Positions 8,591-16,564 of a DNA stretch of 64,000 bases are shown here, one piece after another (position 1 is the first letter of the stretch; each line of letters opens with the position of its first letter). Under the pieces are notes generated by a model, which saw nothing but the letters and a program-made list of their open reading frames with translations, was not told the DNA's origin and did not search any database. The DNA is from JADJNY01 sp046349615 (GTDB lineage Bacteria > Planctomycetota > UBA1135 > GCA-002686595). The stretch spans positions 62,001 through 126,000 of the forward strand of contig JAXMBZ010000015.1 in NCBI GenBank assembly GCA_046349615.1, in the 5' to 3' direction. Position numbers and translations under genes: made by a program.

Positions 8591-10080
8591 CCATGGCCGC
8601 CCTCCTCGTCGCCGTCCTCCAACTCGTCGTCTCGCTGCTCGCCGCCGCCGTCGGTTTCGCACGCGCCGCGCGGACGGAATCGCGTCTCGCGCGCGTCGCG
8701 TGGAGCGCGCTCGGCGTCGTGCCGTTCTTCCTCGTCCACGCGTACGTCGCTTGGATGGGGGTCGCCTTGCGCTTCGACGTCGGCATCGGCAACGCCGCGT
8801 GGATTCTCGGCGTCGCGCTGCTCTCGGCGCACGTCGCCGGCGTGCTCGTCCTGCGTTCGCGCGCGGCGAACAAGCCCGTCTACCCGCTCCTCTTCGCGTT
8901 CGTCGCGTGCCTCGCGTTCGAGTCGGCCGTGTTGTGGGGGCTCGAGCAGCGCGGCCGTCTCGAGGCGACGTTGCTCGCGAACGAAGCGGGCCGCATCGCC
9001 TACCGCGAGAGCGCGGAGCCGATGCGCGAGGAGCTGAACGCCGCGCCGATCTACACGCGCTCCGCCGCGGTCGTCGCTCCGGACGACGGCGTGTCCGTCG
9101 ACGATTGGAGCGACGCGCTCGACCCGGACGGGACGCTCGATCCGCACGATCCGAAGCTCGTCCAGGCGCTCGCGAGCTGGTCGTCCGCGATCGAGGCCGC
9201 GCGCGCGGCGACGAAGCTCCCGTACTGTCGGTTCGAGTCGACGGACGCCGAGGAGATCGTGCCCGCGCCGCGCGTGTACCCGCTGATCGACCTCACGCGC
9301 GCCTTCGCGATCGAAGCCCGCGTCCGTGCCGCGAACGGCGACGTGCACGGCGCGTTGGAGGACGTGCGCGCGCTCTTCGCGCTCGCGCGGCACCTCGTCG
9401 GCACGCCGGTGCTCATCTCGGTCGCGCTGGCGGGCGTGACGCAGGAGCTCGGCGTCCGCACGCTCGCGCACGTCCTCGCGGAGGGGAACGTGTCCGTGGA
9501 CGAGCTCGCGGCGTTCCCGTTCGAGCCGCTCGTCATCTCGGGCGAGCTCGTGCAGCGCGCGCTCCGACTGGAGCAGGCCTTCGGCTTCGGCATGATCGGC
9601 CTCGCCGGTCGTGAGGGTTCGATCCTGCCCGGCGACATCGGGCCCTTCGCGGTCCCCGTGGGCGTGCTCTACACCGGCCTGATGCTCGAGGACGAAGTGC
9701 GCGGCTATCGAGACGTGATGGCGGAGCTCGAGGCGCACGCGAAGTTGTCGGTCACCGAGCTCGCGCAGGTCGTCGACCGCGAGTCGCTCGCGCGCCGCGT
9801 GCGCTCGCGCGGAGTGCTCGCGACGCTGCTCACGCCGAACGTCGACAACCAGCTGATGGAGTTCCATCGCTTCGACGCCCGCACGAAGCTCGCGCGCATC
9901 GCGCTCCGGGCCGCGACCGTGCGCGCGCAGCAGGGCGCGTGGCCGACCGCGGCGAACTTCCGAGTCGAGGAGCCGAACGTGGTGGTGGAGGGCGACGGGA
10001 CGTTCCTCCTGCTGCGCGACACGACGCCCGGCTTCGAGAGCGCGCCGGAGCTGCGCGTTCCGCCGAGCGGGAAGCGCTGA
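8587..10080 (+). CDS. Multi-pass membrane protein with large soluble C-terminal region
   Basis: A 497-residue protein. Three or four N-terminal hydrophobic helices are visible (LLVAVLQLVVSLLAAAVGFA, LGVVPFFLVHAYVAWMGVAL, AWILGVALLSAHVAGVLVL, YPLLFAFVACLAFESAVLW). After these comes a soluble alpha-helical region of about 380 residues with no catalytic motif I recognise. The start ATGA overlaps the preceding gene, giving a sigma / anti-sigma-like / membrane-protein operon. It may sense or execute the response controlled by that sigma factor. Function unknown. Confidence 0.7.
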   Translation: MTMAALLVAVLQLVVSLLAAAVGFARAARTESRLARVAWSALGVVPFFLVHAYVAWMGVALRFDVGIGNAAWILGVALLSAHVAGVLVLRSRAANKPVYPLLFAFVACLAFESAVLWGLEQRGRLEATLLANEAGRIAYRESAEPMREELNAAPIYTRSAAVVAPDDGVSVDDWSDALDPDGTLDPHDPKLVQALASWSSAIEAARAATKLPYCRFESTDAEEIVPAPRVYPLIDLTRAFAIEARVRAANGDVHGALEDVRALFALARHLVGTPVLISVALAGVTQELGVRTLAHVLAEGNVSVDELAAFPFEPLVISGELVQRALRLEQAFGFGMIGLAGREGSILPGDIGPFAVPVGVLYTGLMLEDEVRGYRDVMAELEAHAKLSVTELAQVVDRESLARRVRSRGVLATLLTPNVDNQLMEFHRFDARTKLARIALRAATVRAQQGAWPTAANFRVEEPNVVVEGDGTFLLLRDTTPGFESAPELRVPPSGKR

Positions 10081-10231
10081 TACGTTCGCGTGCTCGATCG
10101 CACACGGGCGCGCGGGTTCGCACGAGGCGCCGTGGAATCTCGGGCTTTGGGCCTGCGCTCGACGCGTCGACGCGGTGGAATCGCCGTTGCTTGCCGCGGC
10201 TCGGACCCCATCGCCGCTCAGGAGTCCCCCC

Positions 10232-12319
10232 TTGCTCGCGTTCCTCGCGTCCCTCGTCCTCTCCACCACCGCGCATCCCGCACCACCTCCGACCGAGGAG
10301 CTCGCTCGGCCCGCCTTCGTCGCCGAGGCGCTCGACGTCCTTTCGTGTCGGACCCTCGACCTCGAGCCGCAGAAGAGCGGCGCGACGATCTTCACCGTCG
10401 AGGTCTCGAGCCGCGCGGACTCGGCCTGCGAGCCCACGCTCTTCCGCTGCGAATGGAAGGACGCGAAGGGCGTCGCGCAGACCCTCGAAGTCGCGCGCGT
10501 CCCGCTCCCGCGCGTCGCGCGCGTCGGACGCATGGTTCCGCCGCGCGGGAAGCAGACCTATTCGCTCCAGCTCCCCGTGAAGGAGGTGAAGAGCCTGCGC
10601 GTCGGCGTCGTCGAAGCGCTCTTCTCCGACGCGAAGCCGCGCTCGGCCGCGCCCGTGCGCGCGGGCCGGATCGAACATGGACGGGGAACGCTGAACGAGC
10701 AGCCGGTCGCGTCCTCGACGATCGCGCTCGAGAACGCCCTCGATCACGTCGTCGACGTCGTGCTTCGCGCGCACTTCACCGCGCCCAAGGACGGCGACGC
10801 GCTGCTCACCGCGACGATCGGACCGCGCGGCTCGGGGAGCTTCGACGTGCTCGCGATGCCGTTCCTGCTCGAGTGGCGCGACCCGTTGCAGTACTGGCCG
10901 GGAGCCGACGTCGCGCGCGTCGAGGTCGTCGATTGGAGCGCGCGCCTCGCGCCGGAGCGCGACGCCGCGCGCGCGCTGCTCGAGCCGGCGTGGACGCGCT
11001 GGTTTCGTCTCGCGGACGCGGGCGGCGCGTTCGGTGGACGCTTCGAGTACGGGCTCGAAAACGCGTACCTGCCCGAGCCGAAGCGCACCAACGGCCGCTT
11101 CACCGTGTCGTCGACGGGAACCGTGAGCGGAGAAGGCACCAAGGCGAAGGACGGCGACAAGGGCCTCGGCGGGATCGAGAAGCTCGTCCAATTCACGAAC
11201 CGGCCCAGCTTCGAGGACCTCGTCGCGAAGAACGAGCTCGAGCTCCTCGCGCCTGGACTCGTCGCGCTCCGCGGCCCCGGGTTCGCCGGATTGCGCGGCG
11301 CGCCGGGGGCCCCGCACGCTTGGGTTCCCGGCGCGAACGAGGCGAGCTCGCGACACCTCGAGCCCGAGGACGTCGTCGTGCGCGTCGACGCGCGGGGCTT
11401 CGTCGACGCGCTCGGGACGACGAGCGATCCGCTGTGGTACCGACTCGAGACGAAGCCGCTCCTCGGCGGCTACGTCGTCACGGCGAAGCGCACGACGCCG
11501 GGCACGGAGGTCACGGAGTTCGGTCACGTGGTGCTCGGCGATCGCGTGTACCCGAGCTCGCTGCGCGAAGTGCACTACGACGCCTTGGGCAAGGTGATCG
11601 GGCTCGAGACCTGTCGCCTCGATTCGCTCGCGCCGGAGGCCGAGCCGTCTGCCGCGGCGCCGTCGCCGCCGAAGGGGCCGGGCGTCGAGGGCCTGCGCGC
11701 CGCATGGGGCGCGCTCTATCGCCACGGAGGCCGCACCGTCGAGCTCTCCGCGCGCGTCCGCGCGACGAACCCCGGCACGGACGGGACGTGGCTCGGCGTG
11801 CGCAAGGTCGAAGGGCGGCTCGCCCTCCACGGTTTCCGCGGGCTCTCCGTGAACTCCGCGATGTGGGACGACCCCGAGGTCGTGGTCGACGGCAAGTTCG
11901 ACGCGTCCACCGCGAACGGGCTCGGCTTCGCGATCGTCGACCGGATCGTGCTCTGGGCGGGTCGTGATCCCGCCGCGTTCCCGGCGTTCGAAGAGCAGTT
12001 CCTCGGCGCGACGATCACGCGCGACGCGGAGCGCGACTTCTATCGCTCCGACACCGGGAGCGTCCGCGGCGTGCTCGTCGAGGGCGGCAAGATCACGCGG
12101 CTCGTGTTGCGCGGCGGCTACGAGCGCACGATCACGTGGAGTCCCACTCCGCAGGGGCTCGTCGCGACGCGCGTCGTCACGGGCACCGAGGTCCTCGAGG
12201 CGAAGTGGAGCGAGGTCGCGAAGGGCTACTGGTTCCCGACGGAACTCGAGCTCCGCGGCACGTTCGGTCCGGAGTGGGGGCCGGAGACGCTGAAGTTCGA
12301 GGCCGTGCAGGTGAAGTGA
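10232..12319 (+). CDS. Large exported protein of unknown function
   Basis: The 695-residue product uses a TTG start at 10232, with AGGAG at 10220-10224 and an immediate signal peptide (LAFLASLVLSTTAHPA). Upstream ATG starts add a stretch that spoils the signal peptide. The mature protein is beta-rich with a Pro/Ala linker at ~485-500 (EAEPSAAAPSPPKGPG) dividing it into two parts. The C-terminal part has repeated strand patterns (GTWLGVRKVEGRLALHGFRG, then KITRLVLRGGYERTITW). It begins 151 bp after the sigma operon on the same strand and could be a target of that sigma factor. No family recognised. Confidence 0.7.
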   Translation: MLAFLASLVLSTTAHPAPPPTEELARPAFVAEALDVLSCRTLDLEPQKSGATIFTVEVSSRADSACEPTLFRCEWKDAKGVAQTLEVARVPLPRVARVGRMVPPRGKQTYSLQLPVKEVKSLRVGVVEALFSDAKPRSAAPVRAGRIEHGRGTLNEQPVASSTIALENALDHVVDVVLRAHFTAPKDGDALLTATIGPRGSGSFDVLAMPFLLEWRDPLQYWPGADVARVEVVDWSARLAPERDAARALLEPAWTRWFRLADAGGAFGGRFEYGLENAYLPEPKRTNGRFTVSSTGTVSGEGTKAKDGDKGLGGIEKLVQFTNRPSFEDLVAKNELELLAPGLVALRGPGFAGLRGAPGAPHAWVPGANEASSRHLEPEDVVVRVDARGFVDALGTTSDPLWYRLETKPLLGGYVVTAKRTTPGTEVTEFGHVVLGDRVYPSSLREVHYDALGKVIGLETCRLDSLAPEAEPSAAAPSPPKGPGVEGLRAAWGALYRHGGRTVELSARVRATNPGTDGTWLGVRKVEGRLALHGFRGLSVNSAMWDDPEVVVDGKFDASTANGLGFAIVDRIVLWAGRDPAAFPAFEEQFLGATITRDAERDFYRSDTGSVRGVLVEGGKITRLVLRGGYERTITWSPTPQGLVATRVVTGTEVLEAKWSEVAKGYWFPTELELRGTFGPEWGPETLKFEAVQVK

Positions 12320-12401
12320 ACGCGGTCACGCGCGCTCGGGACGCGCGCGCGACGTGAACGCGCCCACGACCGCGCGAGACGTGCCGGCGAAGCGAACACG
12401 C

Positions 12402-13817
12402 TCACGCGCGCTCGAGCTGCCACCAGTCGAACTCGAACTCGTGCGCGTGGCCCGAGAGCACGAGCGACACGTGCAGCGTGCCCTTCGCCTCGTCGAGCGA
12501 CGCGACGGTGCCGGCCTCGCCCGTGAACGGCCCTTCCTTCACGCGCACGCGCGATCCGACGCGGAACTCGTGCCGCTCGAGCCGTTTCGCGCGGATCGCG
12601 TTGATCTGGTCGAGGATCGAATCGACCATCCCCGGCGGGAAGTGCGAGCCCGCGTCCGTGCTCGTGATCTGCTCGCGCAGCCGATCGCGCTCGCCTTGGC
12701 CGAGTAGATCTGGGACGTCGGCCTTCGGGCGCGCGCCGGGCGAGCTCGACGAGCCCGACGACTTCGCGCGCGGACGGCGGCCGCGGATCACCTGGAAGAG
12801 CGCGTCCATGCTCTCGACCGGCGTTCCGGGCAGGATGCCGCTGCCGAGGTTGAAGACGTGGCCCTTCTGCGGCTCGAACGCGGCGAGTGTGCGCTCGACC
12901 TCGCGCGTGACGACCGCGGGCGGAGCGAAGAGCACGCACGGGTCCATGTTGCCCTGCAGCGCGCAGCGCGAACCGACGCGCCGGATCGCGTCCGCGGGAT
13001 CGACGCGCCAGTCGATGCCGATCACGTCGGGCTCCGCGTCCGCGAGGACCTCGAGCAGTTGCGCGCAGCCGTTGACGTAGAGGATCACGGGCACGCCGAG
13101 CCGCTTCGCGCCCGCGACGAGGCGCTTCACGTGCGGCAGGATCGTCGCGCGGTACGTGCGCGCGTCGAGCGCTCCGCCCCACGAGTCGAACACCTGCACG
13201 ACGTCGGCGCCGGCGTCGACCTGCATCTTCAAGTAGGGGATCAGGTTGTCGACGAGACGCGCGCAGAGCCGCTCGAAGAGCTCGGGGTCCGCGTGCATCA
13301 TCCGCTTCGACTGCTCGAAGTTCTTGCTCGAGCCGCCCTCGATCATGTAGCTCGCCGTCGTCCACGGCGCGCCGCAGAAGCCGATGATCGCCTTCGAGTC
13401 GCCGAGCTCCTTGCGCACGAGCCGGATCGCGTCGCCGAGGAAGCCTGTCGCCTGGTTCGGATCGAAGTCGCGGAGACGCTCGACGTCGACCTTCGAGCGG
13501 ATGTGCGGCGCGAGCGACGGACCTTCGCCCTCCGCGAAGGAGACGGCCTGACCCATCGCCTCGCACGGCACGAGGATGTCGCTGAAGATCACGGCCGCGT
13601 CCATGTCGAAGCGGCGGATCGGCTGCAGCGTCACCTCGGCGGCGAGCTTCGGGTCGCGCACCATCGTGAGGAAGTCGTGGCTGCCGCGGACCTGGCGGTA
13701 CTCGGGCAGGTAGCGGCCGGCCTGCCGCATGACCCACGCGGGGGTGCAGTCGACGGGCTGGCGGCGGCAGGCGGCGAGGAAGCGCTCGCGCGACGAGAGT
13801 TGGGGTGCGGTGGACAT
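12402..13817 (-). CDS. hemE: Uroporphyrinogen decarboxylase with C-terminal KOW-like domain
   Basis: Residues 1-~345 are HemE, which removes four acetate carboxyls from uroporphyrinogen III to give coproporphyrinogen III in heme synthesis. Seen are VMRQAGRYLPEYR, FSDILVPCEAMG, GAPWTTASYMIEGGSSKNF, VFDSWGGAL and FNLGSGILPGTP. The last motif is normally FNLGHGI, so a conserved His is Ser here. After a Ser/Pro linker and a helical segment, the last ~55 residues (FRVGSRVRVKEGPFTGEAGT and what follows) read like a NusG-type KOW domain. The frame is continuous, giving 471 residues against ~345 for ordinary HemE. ATG 13817 is chosen because homology begins there; a longer frame upstream is low complexity. 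Confidence 0.9.
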   Translation of the reverse strand: MSTAPQLSSRERFLAACRRQPVDCTPAWVMRQAGRYLPEYRQVRGSHDFLTMVRDPKLAAEVTLQPIRRFDMDAAVIFSDILVPCEAMGQAVSFAEGEGPSLAPHIRSKVDVERLRDFDPNQATGFLGDAIRLVRKELGDSKAIIGFCGAPWTTASYMIEGGSSKNFEQSKRMMHADPELFERLCARLVDNLIPYLKMQVDAGADVVQVFDSWGGALDARTYRATILPHVKRLVAGAKRLGVPVILYVNGCAQLLEVLADAEPDVIGIDWRVDPADAIRRVGSRCALQGNMDPCVLFAPPAVVTREVERTLAAFEPQKGHVFNLGSGILPGTPVESMDALFQVIRGRRPRAKSSGSSSSPGARPKADVPDLLGQGERDRLREQITSTDAGSHFPPGMVDSILDQINAIRAKRLERHEFRVGSRVRVKEGPFTGEAGTVASLDEAKGTLHVSLVLSGHAHEFEFDWWQLERA

Positions 13818-14023
13818 GCGTTTTCGGCCGAGTCTACCGCGCTTCGCGCCTTCGAACGCGCGGCGAATCCGCCGTGGTTCGGTTGGACGCGCAGAGGCTC
13901 CGGCCAACGCCTCCGCCCGGTTCGCCGTACTCCGGATGGCATCGTCGCTTCCAGGCCGCGCCCTTGCCGCTCCCGCGTCGCTCTGCGATCGTGAGCGGCC
14001 CCTTTTCCCGTCGGACACCCCCC

Positions 14024-16555
14024 ATGATCCTCCCGGCCCTCCTCCTCACCGTCAGCCCGTCCTTCGCCGCCGCGACCACGACCGAGCCGACGCAGGCGCC
14101 TGCCGCCGAGCTCACGTTCACCGGCAACTATGCGCCGCCCGACGAGCCGTTCTCGCTCTGGAGCCGCAAGCCGGCGACGACGTTCACCGAGGCCTACCCG
14201 GTCGGCAACGGCCGCATCGGCGGCACGATGTACGCGGGCGTGCCGGTCGAGCGCGTGATCCTGAACGAGAGCTCGCTCTGGTCGGGCTCGAAGCAGGACG
14301 CCGACCGCGCGGGCGCCGCCGCGAAGCTCCCCGAGATCAAGAAGCTCTTGATGGAGGGCAAGAACGCGGAGGCCGAGGCGCTCGTCAACCAGACCTTCAC
14401 GTGCGCGGGCGTCGGGTCGAACCACGGCGAGTCGAAGGACGCGCCGTTCGGCTGCTACCAGGCGCTCGGCGAGATGGAGCTCACGTTCCTCGAGCCCGAC
14501 GGCTCGCCGATGAAGGGCACGATCAAGGACTACCGCCGCGCGCTCGACGTGAAGCAGGGTGCGTCGTACGTCCGCTACGAGCACGACCGCGCGGTCATCA
14601 CGCGCCGCATGTACGCGAACATGGCGAAGCAGGTGCTCGTATACCGCATCGCCGCTGGCGGCAAATCGCACGCGATCAGCTTCGACGCGCGCTTGAAGCG
14701 CCAGGAACGCGCGACGTGCGCGTCGCAGGGCGCGGACGGGCTGCTCCTCACGGGCTCCGTGTCGAACGGCAAGGGCGGCGACGGCGTCTCGTTCAGCGCG
14801 CGCATCAAAGCCGAGCAGCAGGGCGGCTCGATGACGAGCGAGGGCGGCGTGCTCAAGATCCGCGGCGCGAACGAGGTGACGATCTACGTCGCGATGGGCA
14901 CGAGCTACGACGGCCCGATCACGGGCCTCTGGACCGGGCCCGGACACGCGGCCGCGACGCTGCAGCAGTGCGAGACCGCTGCCGCGATGGGCTACAACGA
15001 GCTCTGGAAGGAGCAGATCCTCCAGCAGTGGAAGCCCGTCTTCGACCGCACGACGCTCGACCTCGGCGGCAAGGAGAAGGCGAAGCTGCCGACGCTCGAG
15101 CGCCTGCAGGCGGTCGCGAACGGCGAGAGCGATCCGCAGCTCGCCGCGCTCTACTTCGACTACGGGCGCTACCTCCTGATCTCGGGCACGCGCTCGAACT
15201 TCATGCCGCTCAACCTGCAGGGTCTGTGGGCGGATCAACTGCAGACGCCGTGGAACGGCGACTTCCACCTGAACATCAACCTGCAGATGAACTACTGGCC
15301 GGCGCCGCTCGTGACGCTCGCCGACTACACGTCGCCGCTCGGCGTGCTGCTCAACTCGCTCGTCGAGCCGGGCAAGAAGACGGCGCAGACGTACTACGGC
15401 GCGAAGGGTTGGGTCGCGCACACGATCACCAACGCGTGGGGCTTCACGTCGCCCGGTGAAGACGCGTCGTGGGGCTCGTCGAACACGTGCGGCGCGTGGC
15501 TCGCGAACCAGTGCTACGACGTCGTCCAGTTCACGCAGGACCCCGAGGCGCTGCGCAAGATCTACCCGGCGATGAAGGGCGCGTCCGAGTTCTTCGTCGA
15601 CGTGCTCGTCGAGGACCCGAAGTCGAAGATGCTCGTCACCCCGGTGTCGAACTCGCCCGAGAACGCGTTCAAGCTCGCGGACGGCAAGACCGCGCACACG
15701 TGCATGGGTCCGACGATCGACCAGCAGATCGTGCGCGACCTCTTCGCGAACACCGCGGCGGCGGCGCGCACGCTCAGCGTCGATCCCGACTTCGCGAAGC
15801 TGCTCGACGAGAAGCGCGCCAAGCTCGCGCCGACGAAGGTCGGCAAGCACGGGCAGGTCATGGAGTGGCTCGAGGACTACGACGAGGTGGAACCTCAGCA
15901 CCGCCACGTCTCGCAGCTCTACGGGCTCTACCCGTCGTCGCAGATCAACCCGTGGGGCACGCCGGAGCTCGCGCAGGCCGCGAAGGTCACGCTCGAGCGT
16001 CGCGGCGACGCGGGCACGGGATGGTCGATGGCGTGGAAGGCCGCGATGTGGGCGCGTCTCGGCGACGGCGACCGCGCGCTGAAGCTGCTGACGAAGCTCT
16101 GGACGCCGACGAAGGAAGCGGGCTTCGACTACGCGACGAAGGGCGGCACGTACGAGAACCTCTGGTGCGCGCACCCGCCGTTCCAGATCGACGGCAACTT
16201 CGGCGCGCTCGCCGCGATGGCGGAGCTGTTCGTGCAGAGCTACCGCGAGAAGGAAGGCGAGGACTTCACGGTCCACATCCTCCCCGCGCTGCCGAAGGCG
16301 TGGCCGAACGGCGAAGTGCACGGGCTCGGCGCGCGCGGCGGCTTGAACGTGTCGATCCACTGGAAGGACGGCAAGCTCGAGCACGCGCACATCTACCGCG
16401 GCAACAACGTCGGCGGGAACGTGCGCATCCGCTACCCGCTCCCGCTCAAGGCGAAGACGAGCGAAGGCAACGACGCCGGCGGCGCGTACCAGGACGGCGT
16501 GTTCGTGTTCCGACTCGAGCCGCAGAAGACGGTCGAGGTCGAGCTCGCGAACTGA
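14024..16555 (+). CDS. Glycoside hydrolase family 95, alpha-L-fucosidase, secreted
   Basis: An 843-residue protein with a signal peptide (MILPALLLTVSPSFAAA). The N-terminal beta domain opens with PVGNGRIGGTMYAGVPVERV and NESSLWSG, typical of GH95. The helical barrel carries LNLQGLWADQLQTPWNGDF and NINLQMNYWPA, containing the two Asn residues that work with the catalytic acid in GH95, and later WKAAMWARLGDGDRA and QIDGNFGALAAMAELF, where the second catalytic carboxylate lies. The family cleaves alpha-1,2-fucose (or related L-galactose) by inversion, fitting use of fucosylated algal or host glycans. It is divergent from hemE and stands alone; no neighbouring sulfatase or transporter is in the window. 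Confidence 0.9.
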   Translation: MILPALLLTVSPSFAAATTTEPTQAPAAELTFTGNYAPPDEPFSLWSRKPATTFTEAYPVGNGRIGGTMYAGVPVERVILNESSLWSGSKQDADRAGAAAKLPEIKKLLMEGKNAEAEALVNQTFTCAGVGSNHGESKDAPFGCYQALGEMELTFLEPDGSPMKGTIKDYRRALDVKQGASYVRYEHDRAVITRRMYANMAKQVLVYRIAAGGKSHAISFDARLKRQERATCASQGADGLLLTGSVSNGKGGDGVSFSARIKAEQQGGSMTSEGGVLKIRGANEVTIYVAMGTSYDGPITGLWTGPGHAAATLQQCETAAAMGYNELWKEQILQQWKPVFDRTTLDLGGKEKAKLPTLERLQAVANGESDPQLAALYFDYGRYLLISGTRSNFMPLNLQGLWADQLQTPWNGDFHLNINLQMNYWPAPLVTLADYTSPLGVLLNSLVEPGKKTAQTYYGAKGWVAHTITNAWGFTSPGEDASWGSSNTCGAWLANQCYDVVQFTQDPEALRKIYPAMKGASEFFVDVLVEDPKSKMLVTPVSNSPENAFKLADGKTAHTCMGPTIDQQIVRDLFANTAAAARTLSVDPDFAKLLDEKRAKLAPTKVGKHGQVMEWLEDYDEVEPQHRHVSQLYGLYPSSQINPWGTPELAQAAKVTLERRGDAGTGWSMAWKAAMWARLGDGDRALKLLTKLWTPTKEAGFDYATKGGTYENLWCAHPPFQIDGNFGALAAMAELFVQSYREKEGEDFTVHILPALPKAWPNGEVHGLGARGGLNVSIHWKDGKLEHAHIYRGNNVGGNVRIRYPLPLKAKTSEGNDAGGAYQDGVFVFRLEPQKTVEVELAN

Positions 16556-16564
16556 CGGCGGCGA

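Noticed and set aside
13818..14018. N-terminal extension of HemE
   Set aside because: Low complexity, no homology to HemE, and it overlaps the upstream region of the divergent GH95 gene; ATG 13817 begins where family similarity begins.
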